NCBI GenBank assembly: GCA_024803745.1
Contig: JANJXV010000161.1
Span: 1,562,001 to 1,626,000, forward strand
DNA: 64,000 nucleotides
DNA from: Megascapheus bottae
Taxonomy: Eukaryota > Chordata > Mammalia > Rodentia > Geomyidae
Direction: 5' to 3'
Both the position numbers and the translations under genes were made by a program. Position 1 is the stretch's first letter. Each line of letters starts with the position of its first letter. Of the stretch, positions 1-11,159 are shown piece after piece. A model generated the notes under the pieces. The model was not told where the DNA came from and ran no database searches. It was given only the letters and a program-made list of their open reading frames with translations.

Positions 1-30
1 TACACACACACAAACACACACACACACACG
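1..30. repeat. (CA)n microsatellite, cut by window edge
   Basis: Runs of CA with one interruption lead into gcatacaaaaaaacaac. The same repeat begins the paralogous block at about 29,183. Confidence 0.9.
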
Positions 31-689
31 CATACAAAAAAACAACTTTCAAAATCTAACTATTACTGGGAAGGTAGTGAGAAGAAGTAGAACTTTGGAA
101 TAGTTCTGCAAGGAATATAAAACAATCAAAAATTGCGTGGAGAGTGCTAAAAAAGTACTAAATATAGAATTACATAGAAATATGGTCCAACACTTCTATT
201 TCTAGATTTGTACCTAATGGAAGAGAAAGCAGAGACTAGAACAAATATGTGGAGAATCCATTCACAACTATTAATAATAATCCAAAGATAGAAATATGCA
301 AAACAATGCATTGAAAAGGAAGAACATTTTACTATATTTTACAGATGAATCTTGATTACAGTAAACTAAAAATACAGCAGTCATAAAGGAAGAGCTAGGG
401 TATGTTTTCCCTTCCAGAGCTTCCAAGGATCAACAAACCCTTAGAGCCAAAAAGCACGATGGTTCCAGAGAGTGGAGTAGAGAGGAACAGGAGCTGAATG
501 TTTAATGATTATACATGGAAGATGAAAATTGCTCTAGATGGGTAGAATGAAGAGAGAACTGTACCCTAAACAATGGTTATGTAGCCACACAGGATGGGAC
601 ACACCTATACTCCCTGATCTTGGGAAACTCAAGAAGGATTTCTAGCCAACCTGGATGCATGGAAAGATCTATCATAAAAACTAATGTGG

Positions 690-875
690 AGGGGCTGGGA
701 GTTTGGCATAGTTGTAGAGTGCTTGTATGAAGACGAAGTTTCAATTCCGCAGTACCATATACACAGAAAAAACCAGAAGTAGTGCTGTGGCTCAAGTAGA
801 AGATCACTAGGCTTGAGGAAAGCTGAAGGACAGTGCTCAGACTGAGTTCCAGCCAAAGGGCTTGTTTAAAAAAAA
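690..875 (+). mobile_element. ID-dimer SINE
   Basis: An ID-like head (gggctgggagtttggc, gtagagtgcttg, ttcaattccgcagtacca) is followed by an A-rich linker, a second tRNA-like monomer (gtgctgtggctcaagtag) and an A-rich tail. The paralogous copy is at 29,877-30,045. Confidence 0.8.
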
Positions 876-879
876 CCAG

Positions 880-1118
880 AAAGCTGAGCATGATGGGGTG
901 GTGGCTCACTACTATAATCCTAGCTACTCAGGAGGCTGAGATCTGAGGATCAAGGTTTAAATCCGTCCTGGCACAAAAAGACCTGAGACACTTATCTCCA
1001 ATTTACTTTTAGAAAATGGGAAGTGGGGCTTGGCTCCAGAGTAAGGTGGTAGCCTGGAGCTGAAGAGCTCAGGGATAGTGCCCAGGCTGAGTTCAAGATC
1101 TATGAACCACAAAAAAAA
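880..1118 (+). mobile_element. B1-ID composite SINE
   Basis: A 7SL/B1-like head (cctagctactcaggaggctg) joins an ID-like tail ending in an oligo-A run. The duplicate lies at 30,050-30,300. Confidence 0.8.
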
Positions 1119-1557
1119 ATAATATGGAAAAATTTGGATTCTGTGAATTTTATCAGGCATATAAATGTCTTTTTTTGCTGTTGAAATAACAAATTGTTTC
1201 TAAACATTTTAAAAGTTTTTACCTAGAAATGTACACTACAAATGGAAATAACAAACACAAAATATGCAAAAGATACAAATTATCACAATATGGGTATCCT
1301 GCTTCTGTATCTTTTCACTGACTCCTGTTCAAATGAGTCACATACTCTGAATAATTTTCCCAGTCGATATATGCCACACGTATTGGCTTGTACTGAACTT
1401 CTTGGGAAATCAAAAGCAAATACTAAGCAAATGTGTGTTAGATTTTGCCAACAGTGATATTTCAAATATAAATCCCTACTCATTGCATTATTTAATATCA
1501 ATGCCGGAATCCAACTTACACTGTCAGAATCTTCAATCTTTTGAGAACCTTCAAATT

Positions 1558-2678
1558 GGTGTGTAAATATTTAGGATCGTTATGTCTTCCGGGAGGAAAG
1601 ATCCCTTCAGTAGTATGTAGTAACCTTCTTTGTCTTTTCTTACTAATTTTAGTTTGAAATCTATTCTATCTGATATGAGGATGGCAACTCCAGGCTGTTT
1701 ATGGGGGCAGTTAGTTTGATAGAATTTATTCCAACCTCTCACTTTCAAAAGATGATGGTTTTGATCCATTTGGAGTTAATTCTAGTGCAAGGGGACAAAG
1801 AAGGATCCAACTTTAGTTTTCTGCAGGTGTTTAACCAGTTCTGCCAGCACAACTTGTTGAAGAGGCTATCTTTCTTCCATTCTATTTTTTTGGCTCCCTG
1901 GTCAAAGATTAGGTGGCCATAGGTCTGTGGTTTAATATCTGGGTCCGCAGTTCTACTCCAATGGACTTCAGGCCTGTTCTTGTGCCAGTACAAAGCTGTT
2001 TTGAGAATTATAGCGCTGTAAGAGAGTCTTAAGTTTGGAATTGTAATTCCTCTAGCTCTGTTCTTTCTGCTAAGAAGTATTTTTGCTCTACGGGGTCTTT
2101 TATTATTCCATATGAAATTTTGAATTGCCTCTTCTATTTCTTTAAAGAATGACATTGGGATGTTGATTGGTATTACATTGAATTTGTAGATAGCCCTTGG
2201 CAAGATTGTCAGTTTCACAATGTTGATTCTTCCAATCGAGGAGCATGGGAGGTTTTTCCATTTCCTTAGTTCTGCTTTTATTTCCTTTTTTGTGGTTTTA
2301 AAGTTTTCATCTAAACGGTCCTTTACATTCTTAGTTAAGCTAATTGCTAGGTACTTTATTTTCTTTGAGGCTACTGTGAAAGGAATTTCTTTCCTGATTA
2401 TTGCCTCGTACCTCTCAGTGTTGGCATAAAGTAAGGTAGTTGATTGGTGAGGGTTCATTTTATGGCCTGTTACACTTCCAAATCTTTGAATCAGCTCAAG
2501 GAGCTTGGGAGTAGAATCTATAGGATTCTTTAAATACAGAAACATGTCATCGGCAAAGAGGGATAATTTTATTTCCTCTTTCCCTACTTGGATCCCCTTT
2601 ATGCTTGCTTCTTGCCTTATTGCACTGCCTAGGAATTCTAGTACTATGTTAAAAAGGAGTGGAGGGAGTGGGCATCCT
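1558..2678 (-). mobile_element. Rearranged L1 ORF2 fragment (endonuclease piece joined to RT piece)
   Basis: 1,558-1,757 encodes part of the L1 endonuclease domain (KVRGWNKFYQTNCPHKQPG). 1,760-2,678 encodes the RT core and C-terminal side ([31 protein letters not shown]). An open frame at 1,745-2,545 crosses most of the RT part and is a by-product of the joint. The FADD catalytic region lies at the right end, where L1 homology stops abruptly (gggcatcc, then unrelated sequence). It has no 3' end and no poly-A, so it is not a plain 5'-truncated insertion. Confidence 0.9.
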
Positions 2679-2739
2679 GAATGCTACCCCGTAGCTCTTT
2701 AATGCAAAGCTTTGGGCTGTGGCATTTTAAGCACAATTC

Positions 2740-2875
2740 AACGCTCTGTTTTTTGCTGGTTAATTAGAGGTAAAAATCTTATGGAACTTATTGCGGGGCT
2801 GATTTTGAACTGGAATCCTCAGTTCTCAGCTTATCTTGAGTAGCTAGGATTACAGTACTTTTACAACATGTATGC
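2740..2875 (-). mobile_element. Degenerate B1-ID SINE fragment
   Basis: The minus-strand B1 end is visible (gagtagctaggattacag) together with the junction segment gctggttaattagagg. It is diverged and truncated. Confidence 0.55.
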
Positions 2876-2879
2876 TCAT

Positions 2880-3965
2880 ACACATTGCTTCTGATCCAAA
2901 CACTCATTGTTCAATTTAACTAACAAGATGTGAGGAACGATGATTGACTGTAATTTACTAGATGGGATTCTAGTGAGTATATATTTCCACTTCCACTCTG
3001 AAGCCAGGGAAATGTTTCTGGTACATGTTTCAACTATCTCCCAAAGAGGAAATAATATGTGAGTACGTTTGATAGTATTTCAGATAGGAGATGGACTTTG
3101 GTGTTTGGAACCTGTTGGGCAGAGTGTATCAGCTGGGCTGTGATAACAGAGATGATGTTACAGACAGTAATATTTTCATCCCAGACAGACTTAATCCAGA
3201 TCCTTGGATTTCAGGCCTTGAGTAGATAGAATTACAAGTGTGAGCTGCCACCACCACCTGGTTCATTTTGGAAACCTTAATTGCTTCTCATTTGTTCCTT
3301 TCCTTTTTTGGAAGATTGATCTAAGCTGGCTGATTGTGCATCACAATGAAGTGATTGGCCTCAGGAACTGCAAATATTTGTTTCATCAGCACGGAATGAA
3401 TGAAGTTGATCTAAAGCCAATAGTATTTTCCTTCTGATAAATAGGGAACTTACTTATATCATTTTTCCTTGCCTTTGCTTTCCCAAAGCAAGCAACATGT
3501 TTCTTAAAAACTATACTTCATGAGAATATTATAATTAGAAGCTATCTTCTGCACACTTCAGAATAGTCCTTGCATTTATAAACTTATATTACAATATTAG
3601 GTAGAAGAATGGTGACTGTTAGTTTCATAACTACTTCATATGTTTTACTCTTTAAGGCTCATTAAGTCAAGAAGGGATTAAATACATTTACATAATAGTA
3701 GAACATAGCTCCTGCTGATTTGATGTGTGTGCAGATGATACACAGATTAATTAGGATTACTCAAAAGTTTTGTTCAAATTTTCAGTAGTAGACTGCTATG
3801 CTAACTGGTAGGTGATAGTAATGATGCTGAAATTCTATGAATCAGCTATGAAGCAGAATTTCAGGGGAGAGTATTTGCTAGGGACTTAATTTCTAAGACG
3901 CATATCAAGAATATTGAACTATAACACCAAATGATGGAGGACTCAGCGTGACATTTATTGTTTTA
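2880..3965. other. No gene seen; unique non-coding sequence
   Basis: I find no long open frame, exon pattern or RNA gene. A short degenerate SINE remnant sits at about 3,190-3,265 (gagtagatagaattacaagtgtgagc). Confidence 0.5.
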
Positions 3966-3966
3966 T

Positions 3967-4176
3967 GCAAGTCCTGGGACTTGAACCCAGGGCCTGGGAA
4001 CTGTCCTTAAAAGTTTTTTTTTGCTTCAGTCTAGTGTTCTACCACTTTATCCACAGCTCAACTTCCAGATTTTTGGTAATGAACTGTAAATCAGAATATC
4101 ATGCAATTTGTTTGGGCTGGATTCAAACCTGATTCTGTGTAGATAGGATTCCAAGTGTGAGCGCACAGAGCCTGGC
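3967..4176 (-). mobile_element. B1-ID composite SINE, diverged
   Basis: It starts with tcctgggacttgaacccagggcctggg (ID tail, reverse strand) and ends with gtgtgagc…gcctggct (B1 head). Confidence 0.75.
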
Positions 4177-4194
4177 TAGTATCATTCATCATTC

Positions 4195-4420
4195 AAGTCA
4201 TGGGACTACAATTCTGCACCTGGGTCTTGTCACTGAGCTTTTCAGCTCAAGACTACTGCCCTATCCCTTGAGCCATAGGGCCACTTCTGGGTTTCTGGTG
4301 GTTAATTGGAGATAAGAGTAACATGGACTTCAGTGCCCAGGCTGACTTTGAACTGCTATCCTTGGATCCCAGCCTCTTGAGTAGCTACATTTACAAGTGT
4401 GAGCCACCATACCCAGCTAA
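4195..4420 (-). mobile_element. B1-ID composite SINE
   Basis: The full reverse-strand pattern is present: ttgagccatagggccacttc, gtggttaattggagataaga, and gtgagccaccatacccagct. Confidence 0.85.
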
Positions 4421-4429
4421 ATTATTTTT

Positions 4430-4660
4430 TAAGTTAATTTATTTTGTTAGGTCAATATATAGTTGGCATACGGTTACATAAGTAATGAACATATTTCTTA
4501 AGAAAATTGTTATCCCCTCCCTCATTTTTCTCTGTTTTCCTACCCTCAGCCCCCTCTCCACCCAGATTGTTCAGTTCATTTCCGTTTAGTGTCTTCCAAG
4601 TATCACTGTTCAATTGGTTCACCCTTTTTCCTTTGTTTTTTTTTTTTACCATTTTATTAT
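4430..4660 (-). mobile_element. Old L1 3'-UTR fragment
   Basis: A poly-T-like start is followed by ggttacataagtaatgaacatattt and C-rich pyrimidine tracts. It resembles the L1 3' ends at 6,110, 6,812 and 11,036. Confidence 0.5.
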
Positions 4661-4844
4661 ACCCTCTCCATTCCCCAAATCACATAAACCTATGTACAAG
4701 ACACAGGGTACCCGAATTCAACACAGTGACTACAGAGAATAAAACTAAAGGGAAAAAGAAGAAAAGAGGTAAAAAGCAAAGAAAATGAAAGAACATCATA
4801 CAGTACCTTAGAATCAACAACACTGAAAAAACAAAACATAACAC

Positions 4845-4990
4845 CTTGGGCTGAAAATGAAGCTTGCCTAGCATGTATGAAACCCTGGATTCCATTCCTC
4901 AGCACCACATAAACAAAAAACTGGAAGTGCCACTGTGACTCAGCTGGTAGATTTCTAACGTTCAGCACAGAGTGTCTCCAAGTGACAAAA
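4845..4990 (+). mobile_element. ID-dimer SINE, diverged
   Basis: The ID head (gcttgcctagcatgtatgaa, cctcagcaccacataaac) is followed by a second monomer (gccactgtgactcagctggt). Confidence 0.75.
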
Positions 4991-5077
4991 ATCTGTCACA
5001 TTTAAGTCAGGCTTCAAAACTTTGCTAGGAACCAGTTATGTGATTTGGAAAAAAGTACAATTTTCAAAGAATCACTA

Positions 5078-5310
5078 GCCAGGCGCTGGAGGGTCATAAT
5101 TGTCATTCTACTAGCCAGGGAGAAGGTGAATCAAAGCCTTTGCAAGCAAAAAAACGAAAACAAAAAAAACTGTAAGATTCTACTCTCCACTTATCCACCC
5201 AAAAACTAAGTGGAGTTGTGGCTAAAACTGGTACAGCATTAGCCTTGAGGAAAAAGATCTAAGAGACCTTGCCCAGGTCCAAAGTTCAAGCTCCCCACCA
5301 AGAAAGAAAA
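5078..5310 (+). mobile_element. B1-ID composite SINE, diverged
   Basis: The head gccaggcgctggagg, a damaged middle, and the tail gttgtggctaaaactggtac…gttcaagctccccacc end in an A-rich stretch. Confidence 0.65.
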
Positions 5311-5690
5311 AAAAGGAGTACAGATACCTTAGTTTCAAAAGTATATCTGGATATCTTAGTAGATTTTTCTGATCTTTCCTCATTCATCTGATGGAACCAC
5401 ATAATCTTGATCCTGATCTGATTAAGAGCCTGCATTGTGCTTAATAAATTCATTCCACATATTCCAGTAGAATCTTGACAGCTAACAGCCACTTACCAAT
5501 GCTTTATTCTACGTTTAGGCCAGTATGTCTTCATACCATCTACACAGTCAGCTATATCATCTTTCCAGAAGTATCATTGAGTGTAGAACACTCAGAACTA
5601 AAATAATTGCATAAAGATGTAATAAAACCCCTTGATTCATTAAGAAAATTTCTGTACCACTTAGAGCAAGTACATTAGTGGTATTTACCT
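5311..5690. other. No gene seen; unique non-coding sequence
   Basis: There are no convincing open frames, exons or known repeats. Confidence 0.45.
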
Positions 5691-5694
5691 CTAG

Positions 5695-6120
5695 CCTCTT
5701 TTTTAAAAAAATTTATTAACATTGAAATTTACATCATATTTCAAATGTCATGTTTAACCAACAAGTATTCAAGAAGGGAATCGCTATACAATCACTGGCA
5801 CATAGATTTTAGAATATAGTAAAAGTTAAGCTGAGTCATTGTGTGTCATAGATACAGATTAATGTATAATAAAACACATGTCTATAGAGTGTATAGTCTA
5901 TCCTAGATTTTTATGTCTATGTAGTTATGTTTATATCTCCAAAATTATGTCCAGAACTTTGGGTATCAACTATTTAATCATCGCTCTACTACTGTTTGAA
6001 ACTAATATCTATATATTAAGGATACCATGTACCTTTTGTTCCTTGGTCTTGACTTATCTCACTCAACAGGATTCACTCTAATTTCATCCACTATCCCAAA
6101 AATGCCATTATTATTTTTTT
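5695..6120 (-). mobile_element. Old L1 3'-end fragment
   Basis: An A/T-rich start (tttattaacattgaaatttacat) precedes ttgttccttggtcttgacttatctcactcaac. This parallels cctttgagtctggcttacttcacttaa in the young L1s below, so it is the end of ORF2 plus 3' UTR of an older, diverged copy. Confidence 0.5.
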
Positions 6121-6690
6121 CTGTGCAGATCTTCTTTTTATGTATTTATTTTTATTGTAATTTATAGAAGGGTTACATTATATTCACCAGATAGAAGGTG
6201 CATTACTTCTCAAACTTTGATACCCCATGTAATGATATGGTCCCCATTACCCTTCCCCTACCCCAACTCATGTTCATTTCCCCCCTTCCCTATCCAATTT
6301 CAAATAACCAATTAGGCACATATGAAATATATCAGAAAACAAGGTGAAATATTGTAACAATATGATATAACCAAGGGATAGCAAAAGAGATAAAAGATCA
6401 CATAGTTCATTAAGGACAACAATCACTCATTATATGAGTTTTGTTTCTTTATCTTGGAGGTCCTTACATTTAGTGTCATACTATTTGTCACGATGTCTCT
6501 AGATTTTGTTCTATTATAAATCTCTGGTAGCAGAGCCCAAGGTTTCTACTGAATTGGACAAATGAGGGAGACTCTTGGGCCTATGTTCCTTTGAGTTTGG
6601 CTTACTTCACTTAATATGATTTTTTTCCTTTTCATCCACTTCCCCGAGAATGCCATTATTTTATCTTGTCAGTTGGCTATGTATCATTCC

Positions 6691-6735
<45 letters not shown>

Positions 6736-6805
6736 ATCACATTTTTTGTAGTATGGCATCTGGTTGTTTCCATCATCCAGCCTCATTTTCTACAGATATT
6801 TTTAT
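6110..6805 (-). mobile_element. 5'-truncated L1 3' end, containing a (TG)n expansion
   Basis: The 3' UTR (tagaagggttacattatattc, cagatagaaggtgc) and the ORF2 end (ctttgagtttggcttacttcacttaatatg) match the array L1s. The homology resumes after the TG run (tgtatcacatttttt…gcatctggttgtttcc), so the microsatellite lies inside the element. Confidence 0.8.
6691..6733. repeat. (TG)n microsatellite inside L1
   Basis: About 20 TG units sit exactly where the array L1s read ccattgtgtacaaatacc. Confidence 0.95.
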
Positions 6806-6811
6806 AGTCTC

Positions 6812-7940
6812 TTTTTTATTTTCAGGGTAATGTATAGAGGGGTTACGATTACATTTACAGGTAGTGGACTGCATTACTTCTCACACATTTATTCCACTCC
6901 ACATGTTTTTGTCCCCAGTTCCCTCTCCCCTCCCCTTCCCAATCATCTTGTTTCCCCCCTTCCCTTTCCTATTTGACATAAACAAATAAACATATATACA
7001 ATATGCCAGGGAAAAAATCAGATACAGTAACAATCTGACATTAACCAAAGGGCAAAATAAGAGATGAGAAATAACATAGTAGTTTAAGGACAAAAATCAC
7101 ACAAGATTAAGAGCAACGATGACACAAGATATAGCTCTTGTTCCCATATCCTAAAGATCCTTTCATTTAGTCTCATCCTATATGACCTTATATACCTAGG
7201 TTTTTGAGTTATTGTAATCCTCTGCTAGGAGAGTCCTAGATGTGAACTAATTGTTACAAATGAGGGAAACCATTGAGCTTATGTTTCTTTGGGTCTGGCT
7301 TGCTTCACTTAATATGAATTTTTCCAAGTCTTTCCATTTCCTTACAAATGGGGCGATGTCTTTCCTTCTGATGGCAGCATAGCATTCCATTGTGTATAAG
7401 TACCACATCTTCTTGATTCAGTCATCTACTGAGTGGCATCTGGGTTGGTTTCATAGCTTTGCTATGGTAAATAGTGTTGCAATGAGCATCATTGTGCTAG
7501 TGGCTTTAGAATGTCCTTTTTTCTGGACAATTGGGTAGATGCCAAGTAGTGGATTTGCTGGATCATAGGGGAGCTCTATGTTCAGTCTTTTGAGGAACCA
7601 CCACACTGCTTTCCCTAGTGGTTGAACGAGTTTACACTCACACCAACAGTGTAGGTGTGATCCCCCTGGTCACTTCCCCACCAGTATCTCTTATTAGATT
7701 TTTTGATAATGGCCATTCTGACTGGAGTCAGGAAGAATCTCAAAGTTGTTTTGATTTTCATTTCCCTTATTGCTAGAGATATGGAGCATTTCTTCATGTG
7801 TCTAAAGCCCATTTTAATTTTTTCTTCAGAGAATACTCTTTTAAGTCTTTAGCCCACCTTTTAATAGGATGGTTGTTTCTTTGAAGATTTGTTTGGGAGA
7901 GATTCATTTTTTTCAGTTATAAATATATTTTAGATAACTA
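6812..7940 (-). mobile_element. 5'-truncated L1, about 1.1 kb
   Basis: It runs from a T-rich 3' end through 3' UTR (ggggttacgattacatttac) into the ORF2 C-terminal coding region (ccattctgactggagtcagg, ggagcatttcttcatgtgtc). It stops near ttgtttgggagagattcattt. It is clearly more diverged than the array copies. Confidence 0.85.
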
Positions 7941-7969
7941 CATATATTTTTGTAGAAAAAAGAATGTAA

Positions 7970-8315
7970 GTCATCATGCTGGCTCACAATTTAATTTCAG
8001 CTACTTAGGATGCTCAGGGTTTAGGATCACAGGTCAAAGCCAACCAGGGCCCTACAGTGTGTGAGATCAAACTCTGTGAACATACAATGACTGTAAAAGG
8101 AATCTCACTGCCTGGGAATGTAGCCTAATGGTAGAGTGCTCACCTAGAATGCATGAAGACCTAGGTTCTATTCACCGGTACCGCATACTCAGAATAAAAT
8201 CTAGAAGTGGCACTGTGTCTCAAGAGGCAGAGCACTCAACTTGGGCAAGCGAGTCCAATGAAAATGTCTAGGCCCTGAGTCCAAGCCGTAGGACTGGCAA
8301 AAAGAAAAAAAAAGA
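7970..8315 (+). mobile_element. B1-like fragment followed by ID-dimer SINE
   Basis: 7,970-8,095 is a degraded B1-like head (agctacttaggatgctcagg). 8,105-8,315 is an ID dimer (gcctgggaatgtagcctaat, gtagagtgctcacctag, gggcaagcg) with an A-rich tail. Confidence 0.75.
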
Positions 8316-8419
8316 GCAATCTTACTTAAGTAACAAGGAATGTACCCTATATTTATACAGACTGAAAAATTCATTAAGAAATTAGAAAATATGTATAAAG
8401 TGCATAATTTCTTTGGTGT

Positions 8420-8540
8420 GTTGGCACTGGGTCTTCAACTGAGTGCTTCAGCTCTATCCCTGACCTTTTCTGCTCAAGGCTAGCACTGTACCAATGCAGC
8501 CTCAAATCAACTATCTTCAATTGAGATATAAGCGATGAAT
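8420..8540 (-). mobile_element. SINE fragment (ID-tail portion)
   Basis: The reverse-strand ID tail is present (ctgctcaaggctagcactgt) before it breaks off. Confidence 0.55.
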
Positions 8541-8732
8541 ATTTCAGGGTGCTTCATGAAAAACATTTTTATAAATTGAAACTTTCAACACAGTCTTATT
8601 TTAGTATGAATGTTGAGATGGGAAGAGACAGAAAAAGTGAAATGTTTCCTGATCCCCATAGAGAAGAGACTCAGCAGAACCACTGTGGTCTGCAGGCTTC
8701 TTTGTGCGTTTTGTTTGCTTGTTTGATTTTTG

Positions 8733-8937
8733 TCAATTGTGGGACTTGAACGCTGGGCCTGGGCACTGTCCCTGAGCTCTTCAGCTCAAGGCTAGTGCTT
8801 TAATCTGTGAGCCACAGTGCCACTTCTGGTTTTTCTGGCAGTTAACTGGGTACTTTGGCTGGCTTTAAACTTTGATTCTCAGATCTTAGCCTCCTGAGTA
8901 GCTAAGATTATAGGTGTGAGGTACCATCACCAGGCTG
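8733..8937 (-). mobile_element. B1-ID composite SINE
   Basis: The complete pattern runs from tgtgggacttgaacgctgggc to gtgaggtaccatcaccaggct. Confidence 0.85.
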
Positions 8938-8999
8938 CTGCTCTGTTACTATGCAGGTTCTGGATCAAGAACTTCAAGTTCTTACTTCAATTTTTTCTT

Positions 9000-9105
9000 C
9001 TCTTGCCTGATACTCTGCCATTTGAACGAAGCCCCAGTTCCTGGTCTTTGTTGGTTAATGAGAGATATTATGGTTTTCTAATATTCAGAGCAACGATTAT
9101 AAAAC
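9000..9105 (-). mobile_element. Degenerate B1-ID fragment
   Basis: Only the junction segment can be recognised (ttggttaatgagagatatta). Confidence 0.35.
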
Positions 9106-9299
9106 CCAGCATTTTACTTACTTGAATAAATTAAGAGACAGGACCTAGTGAGATGGAAAACAAAATTTTTTTTCAAGTTGCTATCCTGTTCTAATGCATA
9201 AGTCTGGCTATTTTGCTTACACACAAATATGTATTTTACCACTTTCTACTCTATTTTTGCTTAGCTTAAAACCACCACTGCCATTTCATAGATTTTGTT

Positions 9300-9570
9300 G
9301 TTGTTGTTTGTGGTGCTTGAACTCTGTGCCTGGGCTGTTCCTCAGATCTTCAGTTCAATGCCAGTGCTCTACTACTTTTGATTTGGCCAGTCCTGGGCTT
9401 GAACTCAGGGACTGAGCACTGTCCTTATATTTTCTCAAGGCTAGGGCTCTACCACTTCAGCCTCAGCACCACTTCCAGCATTTTTCTATGAATGTGATAT
9501 TGAGGAATTGAACCCAGGTCTTCGTGCATGCTAGGCAAGCACTCTACCACTAGGCCAAACTCCCAGCCCA
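9300..9570 (-). mobile_element. Truncated SINE tail followed by ID-dimer SINE
   Basis: 9,300-9,382 is a partial ID tail. 9,385-9,570 is an ID dimer (ctcagcaccacttccagc, gcatgctaggcaagcactct, ccaaactcccagccc). Confidence 0.75.
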
Positions 9571-9617
9571 AAATTATTCATCATTACTATTAGCTATCTT
9601 CTTTTTTATTATTGATT

Positions 9618-9828
9618 CGTCATGGTGCTTGGACTTTGGGCCTGGACTGTCCCTGACCTCTTCAGCTCAAGGCTAGCGCTCTTCCTCTACAGCTCCATTT
9701 TTGGTTTCTGGTAGTTAATTGGTGATGTAAGTCTCACAAACATATGTGTCCAGGCTGGCTTTGATCCTCCAATCTCAGCCTCCATAGTAGGTAGAATTAC
9801 ACGCTTCAGCCAGCAATGCCTGACTGTT
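9618..9828 (-). mobile_element. B1-ID composite SINE
   Basis: The pattern runs from catggtgcttggactttggg to gccagcaatgcctgact. Confidence 0.8.
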
Positions 9829-9895
9829 TGATGTCTCTGTCTCTGTCTCTCTGTCTCTGTCTCTCTCTGTCTCTCTGCCTCTCTGTCTCTCTCTG

Positions 9896-9985
<90 letters not shown>

Positions 9986-9988
9986 TCG
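9828..9988. repeat. (TCTCTG)n / (CT)n microsatellite
   Basis: About 160 bp of pure and interrupted CT dinucleotides start directly at the head end of the flanking SINE. Confidence 0.95.
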
Positions 9989-9989
9989 G

Positions 9990-10285
9990 TTGTAAGACTT
10001 TAATTGTGCACCTGGGCAGTGTCCCTGGGCTCTTCAGCTCAAGGCTACAACCTTAAACACCTTGAGCCACAGTGTCACTTCCGGTTTTCTGGTGCTTAAG
10101 TGGAAGTAACAGTTTCATGGACTTTAGTGTCTGGCCTGGCTTTGAACTGTGATCCTCAGAACCCAACCTTCTGAGATCATTTCCAGCTTTTTTTTGGTGT
10201 AAGTGGTACAGAGTGATTGAACACAGGGCTTTGTGCATACTAGGCAAGCAAACTACCACTAGTGTGCACTCCAGCCTTAGATAAG
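9990..10285 (-). mobile_element. B1-ID SINE fused to ID-monomer remnant
   Basis: 9,990-10,175 is B1-ID lacking its last B1 bases. 10,180-10,285 matches the left part of an ID dimer (gtgcatactaggcaagcaaac). Confidence 0.7.
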
Positions 10286-10309
10286 GGCTTTCTTTTTCTT
10301 TTTCTTTTT

Positions 10310-10530
10310 TTTCACTCATGGGGCTTGAACTCTGGGCCTGGATGTTTACCTTAAGCTCTTCAGCTCAAGGCAAGAGCTCTACCACTTGAGGCACATTGTC
10401 ATTTTGAATTTTCTGGATTATTTGGAAATAAGACTCTCACAGATTTTTATGCCTGGGCCGTCTTTGAACCTTGATCCTCCAGGGTAGCTAGGATTACCAG
10501 GGTGAGCCACCAGTCACGGGCATTAAATTA
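10310..10530 (-). mobile_element. B1-ID composite SINE
   Basis: It contains catggggcttgaactctggg, cttgaggcacattgtcattt and ggtagctaggattaccaggg. Confidence 0.8.
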
Positions 10531-10539
10531 TTATTTTTT

Positions 10540-10640
10540 GCATGTCCTATGGCTTCAACTCATGGCCAGAGCACTGTCCTAGGGCTTGCTCAAGGATAGC
10601 ACTTTACTTCAGCCAGCCAACTCCCGGTCCAAATAGGCCA
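10540..10640 (-). mobile_element. Partial ID SINE
   Basis: A degraded reverse-strand tail and head (cctagggcttgctcaaggat, ccaactcccggtcc) with the middle missing. Confidence 0.5.
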
Positions 10641-10774
10641 CTCTTGAAGCTAGAATTACAGAGATCTGCCATAATACTGTCATGTCGTTATCTAAGTATA
10701 TAATTTTTCTTCTATTTTTGATGGCTTTTCCTTAGTGTACATATTTCCTACATATTTTATGGAAAACTTCCTTC

Positions 10775-10985
10775 CCACTGGGGCCATAAGTTAAGCCTAG
10801 TGGAAGCGTTCTTGCCGAGCATGAATGAAGACCCAAGTTCAATCCCTCAGCACAACATAGATAAAAAAGGATAAAAGTGGTGCTGTGGCACATGTGATAG
10901 AAGTTGCGCCTTAAGAATAAACAAAAACAAAAACAACGATCCTGCTCAGGTCTTGAGTCTAAGCCCAGTACTGGCAAAAAAAATT
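10775..10985 (+). mobile_element. ID-dimer SINE
   Basis: Two monomers are visible (gttcaatccctcagcacaac; ggtgctgtggcacatgtgat), ending in an A-rich tail. Confidence 0.75.
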
Positions 10986-11035
10986 CTGCCAAAAGTAGAC
11001 ATTTAAACTCATTGTACTTTTCAAAAAATTTGTTG

Positions 11036-11155
11036 TCAAGGTGATATACAAAGAGATTGCTGTTACATATGTAATGAGTACATTTCTTGTAAAAACTGTT
11101 ACCCCCTTCCCCCTTTTCTTTTTCCCTTCCCCCCAAGTCATAAATTTCATTTACA
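11036..11155 (-). mobile_element. Short L1 3'-UTR fragment
   Basis: ggtgatatacaaagagattgc and the pyrimidine-rich stretch resemble the fragment at 4,430. Confidence 0.45.
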
Positions 11156-11159
11156 ACAA

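Larger units (their letters stand above)
1..2678. repeat. Left copy of a segmental duplication (paralogue of 29,183-36,57x, internally deleted)
   Basis: From the CA-rich start to about 1,557 the sequence is nearly identical to 29,183-30,738, with the same two SINEs in the same order and only scattered substitutions and small indels. Both copies then enter L1 endonuclease-coding sequence at the same junction (gtgtgtaaatatttaggatc). This copy jumps at about 1,757-1,761 into L1 reverse-transcriptase-coding sequence, whereas the right copy continues into a full L1 array. The order here is endonuclease then RT along the plus strand, the reverse of one minus-strand L1. It is the order expected if about 4.7 kb between two neighbouring array units were deleted. 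Confidence 0.85.

Noticed and set aside
690..875. tRNA-like box A/B sequences in many places
   Set aside because: They belong to ID-type SINEs, not tRNA genes: there is no cloverleaf with intact stems and they carry A-rich tails.
1745..2545. 266-codon frame as a novel fusion protein
   Set aside because: Created by joining two L1 ORF2 pieces; only a short stretch comes from the first piece, read out of its native frame, and it has no start context.
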